Assembly (NCBI GenBank): GCA_902706235.1
Contig: CACSJR010000003.1
Coordinates: forward strand, 62,001 to 126,000
Length of the DNA stretch: 64,000 bases
Origin: Citrobacter sp. 18056
Lineage (GTDB): Bacteria > Pseudomonadota > Gammaproteobacteria > Enterobacterales > Enterobacteriaceae
Reading direction: 5' to 3'
A program made the position numbers and the translations under genes. Below the pieces are notes generated by a model. That model was not told the origin of the DNA, searched no databases, and saw only the letters and a list, made by a program, of their open reading frames with translations. Shown piece by piece: positions 51,383 to 62,822 of the stretch; the first letter of the stretch is position 1, and every line of letters starts with the position of its first letter.

Positions 51383-52585
51383 TTACAGAACCAGTGCGGC
51401 GATGGATGCAGACAGCACGCTCACCAGTGTAGAACCGTAAACCAGTTTCAGGCCGAAGCGTGAAACCACATTACCCTGTTCTTCGTTCAGGCCTTTAATC
51501 GCACCGGCGATGATGCCGATGGAAGAGAAGTTGGCGAAGGAAACCAGGAAGATGGACAGAATGCCTTCCGCGCGCGGAGAGAGCGTGCTGGCAATTTTCT
51601 GCAGATCCATCATTGCAACGAATTCGTTAGACACCATTTTGGTTGCCATGATGCTGCCGACTTGCAGAGCTTCATGAGCAGGAACGCCCATCACCCACGC
51701 AACAGGCCAGAAGATATAGCCCAGAATGCCCTGGAAGGAGATACCGTGGCCAAACCAGCTGGTCACGGTGAAGAACAGCGCATTCAGCGCAGCAATCAGA
51801 GCGATAAAGCCAATCAGCATAGCGGAAACGATGATCGCCACTTTGAAGCCAGCCAGAATGTACTCGCCCAGCATTTCGAAAAAGCTCTGGCCTTCGTGCA
51901 GATTGGACATCTGCAGGTTCTCTTCACTCTTATCAACCTGATACGGGTTGATGAGCGACAGAACGATGAAGGTACTGAACATGTTCAGCACCAGTGCTGC
52001 AACCACAAATTTCGGGTCGAGCATGGTCATGTACGCGCCGACGATGGACATCGAAACGGTAGACATTGCGGTCGCCGCCATGGTGTACATGCGGTTGCGT
52101 GACATCTTGCCGAGAATGTCTTTATAAGCGATGAAGTTTTCGGACTGACCGAGGATCAGGGAGCTAACCGCGTTGAATGACTCCAGTTTCCCCATACCGT
52201 TGATTTTAGACAGCACGGTACCGATAGCGCGAATAACAATCGGCAGAACACGGATGTGCTGCAAAATACCAATCAGTGCGGAAATGAATACAATCGGACA
52301 AAGCACCTTCAGGAAGAAGAATGCGAGGCCTTCATCGTTCATTTTACCGAAGACGAAATTTGTCCCTTCATTAGCGAATCCGAGAAGTTTTTCGAACATC
52401 TCGGAGAATCCTTTCACAAATCCCAGGCCGACATCAGAGTTCAGGAAGAACCAGGCCAACAGAACTTCAATGACAAGCAATTGAATAACATAGCGAATGC
52501 GAATTTTTTTACGATCGTGGCTGACCAGCAAAGCCAAAATCGCAACCACAGCAAGCGCGAGGACAAAGTGTAGAACGCGGTCCAT
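51383..52585 (-). CDS. nupC: Nucleoside:proton symporter NupC
   Basis: Concentrative nucleoside transporter of 400 residues in the inner membrane, taking up pyrimidine nucleosides and adenosine with protons. I choose the ATG ending at 52585 ([11 protein letters not shown]), which has GGAG upstream; 13 more codons are open. Conserved parts are [13 protein letters not shown] near 145-157 and the [20 protein letters not shown] loop near 315-335. It is transcribed leftward from a promoter region with a CRP site, as in E. coli, where CRP and CytR act. Confidence 0.97.
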   Translation of the reverse strand: MDRVLHFVLALAVVAILALLVSHDRKKIRIRYVIQLLVIEVLLAWFFLNSDVGLGFVKGFSEMFEKLLGFANEGTNFVFGKMNDEGLAFFFLKVLCPIVFISALIGILQHIRVLPIVIRAIGTVLSKINGMGKLESFNAVSSLILGQSENFIAYKDILGKMSRNRMYTMAATAMSTVSMSIVGAYMTMLDPKFVVAALVLNMFSTFIVLSLINPYQVDKSEENLQMSNLHEGQSFFEMLGEYILAGFKVAIIVSAMLIGFIALIAALNALFFTVTSWFGHGISFQGILGYIFWPVAWVMGVPAHEALQVGSIMATKMVSNEFVAMMDLQKIASTLSPRAEGILSIFLVSFANFSSIGIIAGAIKGLNEEQGNVVSRFGLKLVYGSTLVSVLSASIAALVL

Positions 52586-52680
52586 ATTTGCTCCAAATAT
52601 GAGGCAGGTTAAATTTCCGTGCACATTCTATGCAACAAGATAAAAGAAAACGAGATCTACACCGCACTATCAGTGAATCC

Positions 52681-52696
52681 TGTGAGCAAACTCAAA
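52681..52696 (-). promoter_or_regulatory. Candidate CRP site of nupC
   Basis: TGTGA (52681-52685), six bases, TCAAA (52692-52696); four of five positions fit in the right half of TGTGA-N6-TCACA. It lies 96-111 bp upstream of the nupC start. The rest of the 354-bp nupC/mntH spacer is AT-rich and holds no gene. Confidence 0.65.
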
Positions 52697-52877
52697 AAAG
52701 GTGATCAACCATACAAAACTGTTATGTTATGTAAAGGTGTTAAAAGTTGAGTTAATGTACTAATCTGACGATTGAATCATCCTGACGTTACTCTACCCGA
52801 TAACATGGCTGATATTTGTTCCCCCGGCTATCGTTCCTGTCTATCAAAGAAATTATTATCACCTTGCTAAATGAACT

Positions 52878-52927
52878 TGATAATCATTCTCATTTTGATA
52901 GCATGAAACATAGCAAAGGCTATATTT
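52878..52927 (+). promoter_or_regulatory. Fur box and MntR operator of mntH
   Basis: TTGATAATCATTCTCATTTT (52878-52897) resembles the Fur box GATAATGATAATCATTATC. Downstream, AAACATAGC (52906-52914), four bases, GCTATATTT (52919-52927) is a nearly perfect palindrome matching the MntR operator of E. coli and Salmonella mntH. Their order and closeness to the start (12 bp before the ATG) imply repression by both iron and manganese. Confidence 0.85.
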
Positions 52928-52939
52928 CTGAGGCAGAAA

Positions 52940-54178
52940 ATGACAAACAGTCGCGTTGAGAGTAGCAGCAGTCGCGCAGCGCGCAAGATGCGGTTTGCAT
53001 TAATGGGGCCTGCGTTCATTGCTGCCATCGGCTATATCGATCCAGGGAACTTCGCCACCAACATTCAGGCAGGGGCCAGCTACGGCTATCAGCTGCTGTG
53101 GGTGGTGGTGTGGGCAAACCTGATGGCGATGCTGATTCAGGTGCTGTCGGCCAAACTCGGGATTGCCACCGGTAAAAACCTGGCGGAACAAATTCGTGAC
53201 CACTACCCGCGTCCGCTGGTGTGGTTCTACTGGGTGCAGGCGGAAATTATCGCCATGGCAACCGATCTGGCGGAATTCATTGGTGCGGCGATTGGTTTCA
53301 AGCTGATCCTCGGCATCTCGTTATTCCAGGGCGCGGTCCTGACAGGGATTGCGACCTTCCTGATTTTAATGCTGCAACGGCGTGGTCAAAAACCGCTGGA
53401 AAAAGTCATCGGCGGGCTGCTGCTGTTTGTGGCGGCCGCGTACATCGTCGAGCTGATTTTCTCGCAGCCCGCGCTGGCACCGCTGGCGAAAGGGATGATT
53501 ATCCCATCGTTACCGACATCTGAAGCGGTGTTTCTCGCGGCGGGCGTGCTGGGTGCAACCATCATGCCGCACGTAATTTACCTGCACTCTTCGTTAACGC
53601 AGCACTCGCACGGCGGTTCGCGGCAGGAGCGCTACAGCGCGACGCGATGGGATGTGGCGATCGCTATGACCATTGCCGGGTTTGTGAATCTGGCGATGAT
53701 GGCCACGGCAGCGGCGGCGTTTCACTTCCGCGGTCACACCGGCATTACCGATTTGGATCAGGCGTACCTGACGCTTGAACCACTGCTCAGCCACGCGGCA
53801 GCGACTATTTTCGGTCTGAGTTTAATTGCCGCCGGGCTGTCATCCACCGTGGTCGGCACGCTGGCCGGGCAGGTTGTCATGCAGGGTTTTATTCGCTTTC
53901 ACATTCCGCTCTGGTTCCGACGCGCGGTCACCATGCTGCCGTCGTTTGTGGTCATCTTTCTGGGGCTGGACCCGACACGTATTCTGGTGATGAGTCAGGT
54001 GCTGCTGAGCTTCGGTATCGCCCTGGCACTGGTGCCGCTGCTGCGGTTTACCAGTGATGCGAAACTGATGGGCGATCTGGTCAACACGCTCTGGGTAAAA
54101 CGGACTGGCTGGGTGATTGTGGCGCTGGTGGTTGCGTTGAATGGCTGGCTACTGGTAGGCACACTGCTTGACCTGTAA
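52940..54178 (+). CDS. mntH: Manganese (Nramp) transporter MntH
   Basis: Inner-membrane proton-coupled Mn(II)/Fe(II) importer of 412 residues with 11 predicted membrane segments. TM1 holds DPGNFATN (Asp34, Asn37) and TM6 [10 protein letters not shown] (Met and His metal ligands), the Nramp hallmarks. Length equals E. coli MntH. GAGGC lies upstream of the ATG. It is divergent from nupC and followed by a strong terminator shared with the convergent ypeC. Confidence 0.98.
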   Translation: MTNSRVESSSSRAARKMRFALMGPAFIAAIGYIDPGNFATNIQAGASYGYQLLWVVVWANLMAMLIQVLSAKLGIATGKNLAEQIRDHYPRPLVWFYWVQAEIIAMATDLAEFIGAAIGFKLILGISLFQGAVLTGIATFLILMLQRRGQKPLEKVIGGLLLFVAAAYIVELIFSQPALAPLAKGMIIPSLPTSEAVFLAAGVLGATIMPHVIYLHSSLTQHSHGGSRQERYSATRWDVAIAMTIAGFVNLAMMATAAAAFHFRGHTGITDLDQAYLTLEPLLSHAAATIFGLSLIAAGLSSTVVGTLAGQVVMQGFIRFHIPLWFRRAVTMLPSFVVIFLGLDPTRILVMSQVLLSFGIALALVPLLRFTSDAKLMGDLVNTLWVKRTGWVIVALVVALNGWLLVGTLLDL

Positions 54179-54199
54179 TTTAGCGATGAAGCAGACGAT

Positions 54200-54228
54200 A
54201 AAAAAGCAGCCCGCAGGCTGCTTTTTTT
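54200..54228 (+). terminator. Rho-independent terminator after mntH
   Basis: AAAAAGCAGCC (54201-54211), loop CGCA, GGCTGCTTTTT (54216-54226). Its T run overlaps the ypeC stop codon at 54227. Confidence 0.9.
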
Positions 54229-54583
54229 AATGGTGATGCCCGCCGCCGTGACCGTGACCGCCACGACCCGGACCGCGACCCCTGCCGCCACGATGGTCAT
54301 TCCTGTCGTGCCAGCCTTCACGGTAGCCGCGTTCGTAGGCGTTACGTTTGTCCCAACCGCGATGCCAGCCGTTGTCATGTCGATGCCAGCGCGCGTTGCG
54401 CCACTCGTAATTACGGCGCCAGTAGTCACGGTCGCGCCAGCGGTCTCCGTCCCAGTGATTACCGTAATTATCCTGATCGCCAATTTGTAATTTTACCGAT
54501 GGGATCAGGGTGAGTTCGCCTGCATTCGCCACTATCGGGGCGCTCGCCAGTAAAACTGCAGCCAGAATCAGTGACCTGAACAT
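54227..54583 (-). CDS. ypeC: YpeC, exported DUF2502 protein with Gly/His-rich tail
   Basis: Protein of 118 residues (E. coli 108). A signal peptide ends near ANA (residues 19-21), before [17 protein letters not shown]. The mature part is very rich in Trp, Arg, Asp and Tyr ([19 protein letters not shown]) and ends in [11 protein letters not shown]. The C-terminal Gly/His extension is longer than in E. coli and could bind metal. Function unknown. It is convergent with mntH. Confidence 0.9.
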   Translation of the reverse strand: MFRSLILAAVLLASAPIVANAGELTLIPSVKLQIGDQDNYGNHWDGDRWRDRDYWRRNYEWRNARWHRHDNGWHRGWDKRNAYERGYREGWHDRNDHRGGRGRGPGRGGHGHGGGHHH

Positions 54584-54707
54584 GAATCTCTCCTTACGAT
54601 CGGGGCCTAATTGGGCCTGTTAACGCAATCTTACGAGGTGTTACAACCTCGCAGCATTGGAGCAACTCCTAAATCCCAGATCACAGCACTATTTGCTAAA
54701 AGTGGCG

Positions 54708-55706
54708 TTATTTTGTTCCGTTCAAAATGGCGTCGATAGCCGCAATTTCCTGCGCCGAAAACTGGCGGCTATTGAGCATACCCACCGCGTCATCAAGCTG
54801 CGCTGTCTTGCTGGCCCCGATCAGCACCGACGTGATTTTGTCATCACGCAGCACCCAGGCCAGTGCCATCTGCGACAATTTCTGCCCACGATGCTGCGCG
54901 ATTTCATTCAGCTTGCGGGCCTTATCGACTTTCTCGTCGGTAATGCTATCCGCGCTCAGGAACTTACTCCCGCTGGCGGCGCGGGAATCCGCCGGAATGC
55001 CGTTCAGATAGCGGTCCGTCAGCTGCCCGCCGGCCAGCGGGGAAAAAGCAATCGAGCCGACGCCCTGTTCTTCAAGTAGATCCGTCAGGCCGTCTTCTAC
55101 CCAGCGCTCGAACATTGAGTATTTCGGCTGGTGTATAAGACACGGCGTGCCGAGATCCTGCAAAATTGCAAACGCCTCGCGGGCGCGGTCTGCCGGGTAA
55201 TTGGAAAGGCCGACGTACAGCGCTTTACCCTGACGTACCACGTGGTCCAGTGCGCGCATGGTTTCTTCCAGCGGCGTTTCCGGGTCAGGACGGTGGTGAT
55301 AGAAAATATCCACGTATTCCAGACCCATGCGCTTCAGGCTCTGGTCGAGGCTTGAAATCAGGTATTTGCGCGAACCCCAGTCGCCATACGGGCCATCCCA
55401 CATGGTGTAACCGGCTTTACTGGAAATAATCAGCTCATCGCGATAAGGCAGAAAATCTTCGCGCAGGATGCGACCGAAATTGCTTTCGGCAGATCCCGGT
55501 GGTGGGCCGTAGTTGTTAGCGAGGTCAAAATGGGTGATCCCGAGATCGAACGCATGGCGCAACAGCTGACGGCTGGTTTCCAGTAATGTTTCATCGCCAA
55601 AGTTATGCCACAAGCCCAGCGAAATCGCCGGTAACTTCAGCCCGCTCCGGCCGCAGCGGTGATATTCCATGGCCTGATAGCGTGCCGCATTTGCCTGATA
55701 AACCAT
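54708..55706 (-). CDS. gpr: Aldo/keto reductase of the YghZ/Gpr type
   Basis: NADPH-dependent reductase of 332 residues, very like E. coli YghZ (Gpr), which reduces L-glyceraldehyde 3-phosphate and methylglyoxal. The start at the ATG ending at 55706 (MVYQANAARYQAMEY) has GGAGG five bases upstream. The tetrad is visible: Asp and Tyr in HFDLANNYGPPPGS, Lys in IISSKAGYT and His in IFYHHRPD. It could be a second copy relative to the normal yghZ locus, so the symbol is provisional. It is divergent from ipdC with a LacI-type palindrome over its leader. Confidence 0.87.
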   Translation of the reverse strand: MVYQANAARYQAMEYHRCGRSGLKLPAISLGLWHNFGDETLLETSRQLLRHAFDLGITHFDLANNYGPPPGSAESNFGRILREDFLPYRDELIISSKAGYTMWDGPYGDWGSRKYLISSLDQSLKRMGLEYVDIFYHHRPDPETPLEETMRALDHVVRQGKALYVGLSNYPADRAREAFAILQDLGTPCLIHQPKYSMFERWVEDGLTDLLEEQGVGSIAFSPLAGGQLTDRYLNGIPADSRAASGSKFLSADSITDEKVDKARKLNEIAQHRGQKLSQMALAWVLRDDKITSVLIGASKTAQLDDAVGMLNSRQFSAQEIAAIDAILNGTK

Positions 55707-55730
55707 TAAAACCTCCAATGAGGAAAGGGT

Positions 55731-55746
55731 GTGTATACGTTTACAC
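55731..55746. promoter_or_regulatory. LacI/GalR-family-type operator palindrome
   Basis: GTGTATACGTTTACAC is symmetrical about a central CG except at one pair. It fits the GalR/GalS-type consensus GTGNAANCGNTTNCAC with one mismatch. It lies 25-40 bp upstream of the aldo/keto reductase start, where a repressor could block its promoter. No LacI-family gene is present in the window. Confidence 0.55.
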
Positions 55747-55782
55747 TAATCAATGTTGCTACGAAGGTACACCCTTAAAATC

Positions 55783-55800
55783 TGTAAATTTAACTTTCCA
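55783..55800 (+). promoter_or_regulatory. TyrR-type box upstream of ipdC
   Basis: TGTAAA (55783-55788), six bases, TTTCCA (55795-55800) matches the TyrR consensus TGTAAA-N6-TTTACA at 11 of 12 positions. It lies 81-98 bp before the ipdC start. TyrR activates ipdC in Enterobacter cloacae in response to aromatic amino acids, which supports the reading. Confidence 0.72.
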
Positions 55801-55844
55801 CTAACAAATTCTTATCCTTCTGGACAGACTTCGCGCATCTCTAA

Positions 55845-57542
<1,698 letters not shown>

Positions 57543-57548
57543 CGGAGA

Positions 57549-58781
57549 TTAACGCGGCGGCTTGGCGATCATAATCGGTTTGCCCGCCAGCAGTAGCCAG
57601 GCGGGCAGCATCACAATGCACAGCAGCGGCAGTAGGGTCGTGTCCGGCACAACCACGGCGGCCATAAACAGGCTCAGCCAGCCATCGCGGGTCACCACCA
57701 GAACCAGGCCAAGGATGGCACAGGAAATGGTGATCGCCGCCGGAACCGCCTCAACGTGCGCATGCAGCATCAGGCCAAGCGCCACGGCGACAAACACTGC
57801 CGGGAAAATACGCCCACCACGGAAACCGCTGGCGGCAGCAACCACCAGCGCCGCCAGTTTCATCACCGCAATCAGCATGAAATCGGTCGACGTAAGCGTC
57901 TGACTAAAGGCCAGCTGTTGCATTTCATCCAGCCCTTTAAACAGGGTAATCGGCCCGCCAAAGGCACCGATCACCCCCAGCAGAAAGCCGCCCATTCCGA
58001 GGATCAGCACCGGATGTTTGAGTTTGTGCAAAAGGGTATGCAGGCGTGGCAGGCACCAGACCGCCACCATGCCGACGGCAATGGCGATGGCCGCGACGAC
58101 AGCGCCGCTGAAAATGTCCACCAGGCGCATCTGGCTGTAATGGGCCACCGGTAAGGAAAATTGCGGATGGAAGAACAGGCTGGTGGTCAGTGCACCGGAC
58201 GCGGCGGCAATCAGCGGGGCGAACAGTCGGTCCCAGAGGGGGATTTCGTCGTTGCCGCTCAGCATCTGCGAGAAAATGAGTGCGGCAGCGATAGGCGTGC
58301 CGAACAGGGCGCCGATAGTGCCGGAGGCGGCCAGAATGGTCCAGTCCATGGCCCCAACGCGTGGGAAAAAGCGGGCGCCGAGGGCGACGGCGAGCGCTAC
58401 GTTCACCGACATAATCGGGTGTTCCGGGCCGAGGCTCACGCCGCCTGCCAGGCCGAGGATCAGCGCGAGAATAAGGCCAGGCAGCGCCGATGGCAGCACC
58501 GGGGCGCCAATTAACGGCTCGGTTGCCGGGTCAGGGCCTGCGTGACCCGGGCTATAACGAATCACTAATCCAACGGCGATACCGGTGGCGGTCAGCATGA
58601 AAATTATCCAGGTCGTGGAATCGACGTTCACGCCGAAACTCGTGGGAAGCGTGGACCACAACAGCCGTTGCAATACGGCAGCAATTTTCATGATAACCAC
58701 CAGAATCAGACTGGAGGCAATACCAATTATCAAGGCGGGAACCGATAACAGCAGCATGGTTCTGGCTCGCGGGTGGAGCAT
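57549..58781 (-). CDS. yfeO: YfeO, ClC-type putative ion channel/transporter
   Basis: Inner-membrane protein of 410 residues with about ten to twelve membrane helices of the ClC fold, YfeO subgroup. The first selectivity motif appears as [14 protein letters not shown]. The gating-glutamate motif GREGP of ordinary ClC proteins reads GPEHP here, keeping the Glu. The fourth motif is [14 protein letters not shown]. Ion specificity is unknown. It is convergent with ipdC (six bases between stop codons) and divergent from glk. Confidence 0.9.
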   Translation of the reverse strand: MLHPRARTMLLLSVPALIIGIASSLILVVIMKIAAVLQRLLWSTLPTSFGVNVDSTTWIIFMLTATGIAVGLVIRYSPGHAGPDPATEPLIGAPVLPSALPGLILALILGLAGGVSLGPEHPIMSVNVALAVALGARFFPRVGAMDWTILAASGTIGALFGTPIAAALIFSQMLSGNDEIPLWDRLFAPLIAAASGALTTSLFFHPQFSLPVAHYSQMRLVDIFSGAVVAAIAIAVGMVAVWCLPRLHTLLHKLKHPVLILGMGGFLLGVIGAFGGPITLFKGLDEMQQLAFSQTLTSTDFMLIAVMKLAALVVAAASGFRGGRIFPAVFVAVALGLMLHAHVEAVPAAITISCAILGLVLVVTRDGWLSLFMAAVVVPDTTLLPLLCIVMLPAWLLLAGKPIMIAKPPR

Positions 58782-58853
58782 AGTGATTTCCTTTTAACTC
58801 TGAGCGCGCAACACTTTGCCGCCAAATGATGAAACCTTCATTGCAATTGGTGC

Positions 58854-58865
58854 TGAAACGGTAAA
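58854..58865 (+). promoter_or_regulatory. Cra (FruR) operator upstream of glk
   Basis: TGAAACGGTAAA fits the Cra consensus TGAAWCGNTWHA at every position. It lies about 120 bp before the glk start in the 204-bp yfeO/glk spacer. E. coli glk is repressed by Cra. Confidence 0.75.
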
Positions 58866-58985
58866 GTTATTGTGTGACCGGGATCGATAAATCGTGGGCA
58901 CTACTGTGTTGATCGTTGTTGTTATGTCGCCATGAATTTACAGTGTGCCAAAGACTTATTCAGACTTTAGCGGAGCAGTAACAGA

Positions 58986-59951
58986 ATGACAAAGTTTGCG
59001 TTAACGGGTGATGTCGGCGGGACGAATGCCCGACTGGCACTGTGCAATCTGGCCAACGGCGAGATTACACAAGCGAAAACCTATTCCGGGCTGGATTATC
59101 CAAGCCTTGAAGCGGTAGTGCGGGTTTACCTTGATGAACAAAAGGTTGACGTAAAAGAGGGCTGCATCGCGATAGCCTGTCCAATTACCGGCGACTGGGT
59201 GGCAATGACCAACCACACCTGGGCGTTCTCCATCGAAGAGATGAAGAACAATCTGGGCTTTACGCATCTGGAAATTATTAACGACTTTACCGCTGTTTCC
59301 ATGGCGATTCCGATGCTGAAAAAAGAGCACCTGATTCAGTTCGGCGGTAAAGAGCCGGTGGAAGGTAAGCCGATTGCCGTGTACGGCGCGGGAACGGGTT
59401 TGGGCGTTGCGCACCTGGTTCACGTGGACAAACGCTGGGTGAGCCTGCCGGGCGAAGGCGGCCACGTAGACTACGCGCCGAACAGCGAAGAAGAGGGCAT
59501 CATTCTGGAAGAGCTGCGCGCCGAGCTGGGGCATGTTTCCGCCGAGCGCGTGCTGTCTGGCCCAGGGCTGGTGTATCTGTACCGTGCGATTGTTAAATCA
59601 GACGGTCGTTTGCCGGAAAATCTACAGCCGAAAGACGTCACCGAACGCGCGCTGGATGCTTCCTGCATCGACTGCCGTCGAGCGCTGTCGCTGTTCTGCG
59701 TGATCCTCGGCCGCTTTGGCGGCAACCTGGCGTTGACGCTCGGCACCTTTGGCGGCGTGTATATCGCCGGGGGCATCGTGCCGCGTTTCCTCGAATTCTT
59801 TAAATCGTCCGGTTTCCGCGGTGGGTTTGAGGACAAAGGGCGTTTCAAATCTTACGTGCAGGACATTCCTGTGTTCCTGATCGTGCACGACAATCCCGGT
59901 CTGATTGGTTCCGGGGCGCACCTGCGCCAGTCGCTGGGGCAAATTCTCTGA
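58986..59951 (+). CDS. glk: Glucokinase
   Basis: Cytoplasmic ROK-independent bacterial glucokinase of 321 residues that phosphorylates free glucose with ATP. The N-terminal ATP loop is [14 protein letters not shown], the catalytic Asp is in [11 protein letters not shown] near residue 100, and [11 protein letters not shown] and EGGHVDYAP complete the site. Length equals E. coli. In K-12 fry PTS and ypd genes follow; here glk is convergent with ypdB directly. Confidence 0.98.
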   Translation: MTKFALTGDVGGTNARLALCNLANGEITQAKTYSGLDYPSLEAVVRVYLDEQKVDVKEGCIAIACPITGDWVAMTNHTWAFSIEEMKNNLGFTHLEIINDFTAVSMAIPMLKKEHLIQFGGKEPVEGKPIAVYGAGTGLGVAHLVHVDKRWVSLPGEGGHVDYAPNSEEEGIILEELRAELGHVSAERVLSGPGLVYLYRAIVKSDGRLPENLQPKDVTERALDASCIDCRRALSLFCVILGRFGGNLALTLGTFGGVYIAGGIVPRFLEFFKSSGFRGGFEDKGRFKSYVQDIPVFLIVHDNPGLIGSGAHLRQSLGQIL

Positions 59952-59972
59952 GTGGATTTTCCTGAGATGAAT

Positions 59973-59998
59973 AAGGCGCCATCGGCGCCTTTTTTTAC
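59973..59998. terminator. Bidirectional terminator between glk and ypdB
   Basis: AAGGCGCC (59973-59980), loop ATC, GGCGCCTT (59984-59991), then TTTTT. It overlaps the ypdB stop codon. Confidence 0.9.
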
Positions 59999-60729
59999 AA
60001 ATGCATCAGCTGGCGAAACTCTTTCACTTTGCTGCGACTGACCGGCACCTGAAAATCGAGATCGCGTAATCTGAGAATGTAGGTGTTATTAAACCACGGC
60101 TCGATTTCTCGGATTTTATTCAGATTAACGCAGTACGAGCGATGGCAGCGGAAGAAATGCGCCGCCGGAAGCTTGCTGCAAAACTCGGTAATGTTCATCG
60201 GCATCACCCACGACTCGCGTCGGCTATACACGAAGGTCATTTTCTCGTGCGCTTCGGCGTAATAGATATCGTGGATAGAGGTCACGAAAATCTTCTCATC
60301 ACGGATCAGGTTGATGGTGTCGTTTTCTCGCTGAGGACTCGCTGCGCTGCTATTGCTCCCCGACTGCTGTTGCCAGGCGTTTTCCAGCTTTTGCAGCATC
60401 GTGACGATGCGCGATTCCTGATACGGCTTGAGAATGTAATCGAAGGCTTCCAGTTCAAACGCTTCCACCGCATGTTCTTTCCACGCGGTGATAAACACGA
60501 TAAAAGGCTTATGGGCGAACTGGCTGATGTTCTGCGCCAGCAGCACGCCGTCGAGCGAGGGTATATTGATGTCGAGAAAAATGGCATCGACCTTGTTGTG
60601 CTGCAAAAATTTCAGCACGTCCAGCCCATCATCAAACGTGCCGACAATCTCCATCTGGCTGTGTTCTTTAACCAGCCAGGTCAGCTCCTGCTGAGCAAGC
60701 ACTTCATCTTCAACAATGATGACTTTCAT
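59995..60729 (-). CDS. ypdB: YpdB (PyrR), LytTR-family response regulator
   Basis: Response regulator of 244 residues. The receiver domain has the acidic pair EDE at residues 7-9 and phospho-acceptor Asp53 in IFLDINIPSLD. A linker near 125-140 leads to a LytTR DNA-binding domain ending FQVPVSRSKVKEFRQLM. In E. coli YpdB with YpdA senses extracellular pyruvate and activates the transporter gene yhjX. It lies nine bases after the ypdA stop and is the second gene of the leftward pair. Confidence 0.96.
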   Translation of the reverse strand: MKVIIVEDEVLAQQELTWLVKEHSQMEIVGTFDDGLDVLKFLQHNKVDAIFLDINIPSLDGVLLAQNISQFAHKPFIVFITAWKEHAVEAFELEAFDYILKPYQESRIVTMLQKLENAWQQQSGSNSSAASPQRENDTINLIRDEKIFVTSIHDIYYAEAHEKMTFVYSRRESWVMPMNITEFCSKLPAAHFFRCHRSYCVNLNKIREIEPWFNNTYILRLRDLDFQVPVSRSKVKEFRQLMHL

Positions 60730-60738
60730 ATTCCGTCC

Positions 60739-62436
60739 TTATGACAGCAGGCTTGCAGTGGAGGGGGACGGCGTGCGCTGGTTTGGCACATAAAACGCAA
60801 TCTCGGTGCCGGGCTCAAGACGGCGAATATGCAGACCTTCGCCATACAGCAGCGTCACGCGGTGATGCACATTGAGCAGGCCAATTTTATTGCCTGGCAT
60901 CTCGTTCGCCTCAACGCGGGCAATCACCGCCGGGTCGATGCCGTGCCCGGTATCCCGCACGCTGATTCGCACGCGGTTCCCGCTTTCACTGATGCTGATG
61001 GTCACCACGCCTTTCCCTTTGCAGGGCTGGATGCCGTGCACAATCGCGTTTTCGACCAGCGGCTGGATCAGCAGGCTTGGGATCATGCAGTTTACTTCAT
61101 CGTCGATGTCGTAAATCACCGTCAGCTTGTCACCAAAGCGCGCCTGTTCGATGGCGATGTAATCCTTAATTTGGTACAGCTCTTTGCGAATATCGATCTG
61201 CTCGTCGTCCTTCAACTCAATGTTATAGCGCAGATAACGCGACAGATTGAAAATCAGCTGCCGGGCGGTGTCTGGATTGAGGCGAATCGACGACGAAATG
61301 GCGTTCAGCGCGTTAAACAGGAAATGAGGATTAATTTTACTTTGCAGCGCCCGCAGCTCTGCCTTATTTGCCATTTCACGTAATTGCTCGGTGCGGGACA
61401 CTTCGAGCTGAGTCGAGATTATCTGTGACAGGCCCACCGCCATTTCCTGTAGCGAGGACGTTATCTGGTGCGCGGGGCGGTAATAGATTTTTAGCGTGCC
61501 GGTGACCACGCCTTTTTCCCACAGCGGGATGATCATGATTGAATGGATCTCCGGTGTGCGGTAGGCCACGTCGTCATTGCGGATAATGATTTTTCCGTCG
61601 CTCAGCGCCTGGCGGGTTCGCGGGCTTATCCCCAAATCATTCTTTTTGTAATTAGTTTCTCCGAGGCCGACGTAGGCCAACACTTTCTCATTATCGGTAA
61701 TCGCCACCGCATCTGCGTCAATATCCCGGCGAATAATGTCGCAGACCTGGCGCAGGGATTCGCTATTCACGTTACGAAACAGCGGAAGCGTTTTGTTGGC
61801 TATTTCCAGAGCGAGCTTGGCCTGCCTTGCGGCGATGGCCTCTTTTTCCCCTTCAACGCTGCGTACCAGCAGTACGATAAAACCGATACACACGCTGCCG
61901 AGGATCATCGGCACGCCAATTTTTGAAACGATATCGAACCCGAGTTGCATCGTCGGCGCCCAGACGATAACGAGGATCATGGTCAGCGTTTCGCACAGCA
62001 TCCCGGCGAGGATCCCGACGCGCCAGTGTTGCACCTTGGGGACTTTGCAGTGTATCCAGCCGGAGAGCAGACCGGCGATAATGCTGGTTATAAAGCAGGG
62101 CACGGCGGTGACGCCGCCGATATCTATCAGATAGCGGTGCGTACCGGCGATAAGGCCGGTAATGGCGCCGACCCACGGGCCAAACAGAATGCCGCCGGAC
62201 ATCACCGCAATGACGCGCACATTCACCAGCGAGCCTTCCACATGCACGCCAGACCATGTGCTGAATAGCGCGAACAGCGAGAAGATGGCAGTGACGGCGA
62301 GCAGCTCCTTCGGCGTATGGGCAGATTTATGCAGCAGCTCGCGGAACAGGCGGATGCGGATAAGGAAAAACAGGCAAATCAGCATCAGGGCGGCTCTGTC
62401 AAAGACCGCCAGCAGCATAGTAAAGATTTCGTGCAT
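60739..62436 (-). CDS. ypdA: YpdA (PyrS), pyruvate-sensing histidine kinase
   Basis: Membrane histidine kinase of the LytS type, 565 residues from the ATG ending at 62436 ([15 protein letters not shown]), which matches E. coli; 21 upstream codons are open but unsupported. A 5TM-LYT sensor covers residues 10-200, a GAF domain about 230-350, the His-kinase box [15 protein letters not shown] follows near 370, and the ATPase has [15 protein letters not shown] and DTGHGID. It forms a two-gene operon with ypdB. Confidence 0.96.
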   Translation of the reverse strand: MHEIFTMLLAVFDRAALMLICLFFLIRIRLFRELLHKSAHTPKELLAVTAIFSLFALFSTWSGVHVEGSLVNVRVIAVMSGGILFGPWVGAITGLIAGTHRYLIDIGGVTAVPCFITSIIAGLLSGWIHCKVPKVQHWRVGILAGMLCETLTMILVIVWAPTMQLGFDIVSKIGVPMILGSVCIGFIVLLVRSVEGEKEAIAARQAKLALEIANKTLPLFRNVNSESLRQVCDIIRRDIDADAVAITDNEKVLAYVGLGETNYKKNDLGISPRTRQALSDGKIIIRNDDVAYRTPEIHSIMIIPLWEKGVVTGTLKIYYRPAHQITSSLQEMAVGLSQIISTQLEVSRTEQLREMANKAELRALQSKINPHFLFNALNAISSSIRLNPDTARQLIFNLSRYLRYNIELKDDEQIDIRKELYQIKDYIAIEQARFGDKLTVIYDIDDEVNCMIPSLLIQPLVENAIVHGIQPCKGKGVVTISISESGNRVRISVRDTGHGIDPAVIARVEANEMPGNKIGLLNVHHRVTLLYGEGLHIRRLEPGTEIAFYVPNQRTPSPSTASLLS

Positions 62437-62822
62437 GAGTGCGCCGTATGTATCACTGAAAGTAATATGATAAAAAACCTGGCGAGGGATAGCCAGCAAT
62501 CACGTGGATTAGGGAACGGGGAAAAGACTCACTTTTAAAAGGGGATTGTTGTTTCGGTCTCAGCACAGGGGGAAATACGGGGCAAGTGCGCGCTTTGAAG
62601 TAAACCAATTGATATCACTGTGTAAATAGTATTTTGCTGTAAAGCAGATATCAGGCAGCGGGCATTGCCCCTTATCGGATATCACTTCCTCATTTTAGCT
62701 GCATGAATTATTTTTCCCAAACCCTCTCGACAGCAGGAAAAACTTCGGGTTATTTTCATTCATGCCACACAGGTGGCAGCGTCGCTCGGACGGTCCGGGC
62801 GCTCACGTTATCCGAGGAAATT
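62437..62822. promoter_or_regulatory. ypdA/alaC divergent region with tandem leader hairpins
   Basis: This 386-bp gap holds no gene. The middle (about 62580-62760) is AT-rich and must carry both promoters. Close to alaC two small hairpins stand in tandem: GCCAC/GTGGC (62764-62777, loop ACAG) and GCTCGGA/TCCGGGC (62784-62800, loop CGG, one T-G pair). The ribosome site GAGGAA (62814-62819) follows. They lie in the mRNA leader and could affect translation or decay of alaC. Confidence 0.45.

Noticed and set aside
54230..54490. Plus-strand Val/Thr/Ala-rich frame opposite ypeC
   Set aside because: The low-complexity product arises from the opposite strand of a Trp/Arg/His-rich gene; ypeC on the minus strand has the signal peptide and family match.
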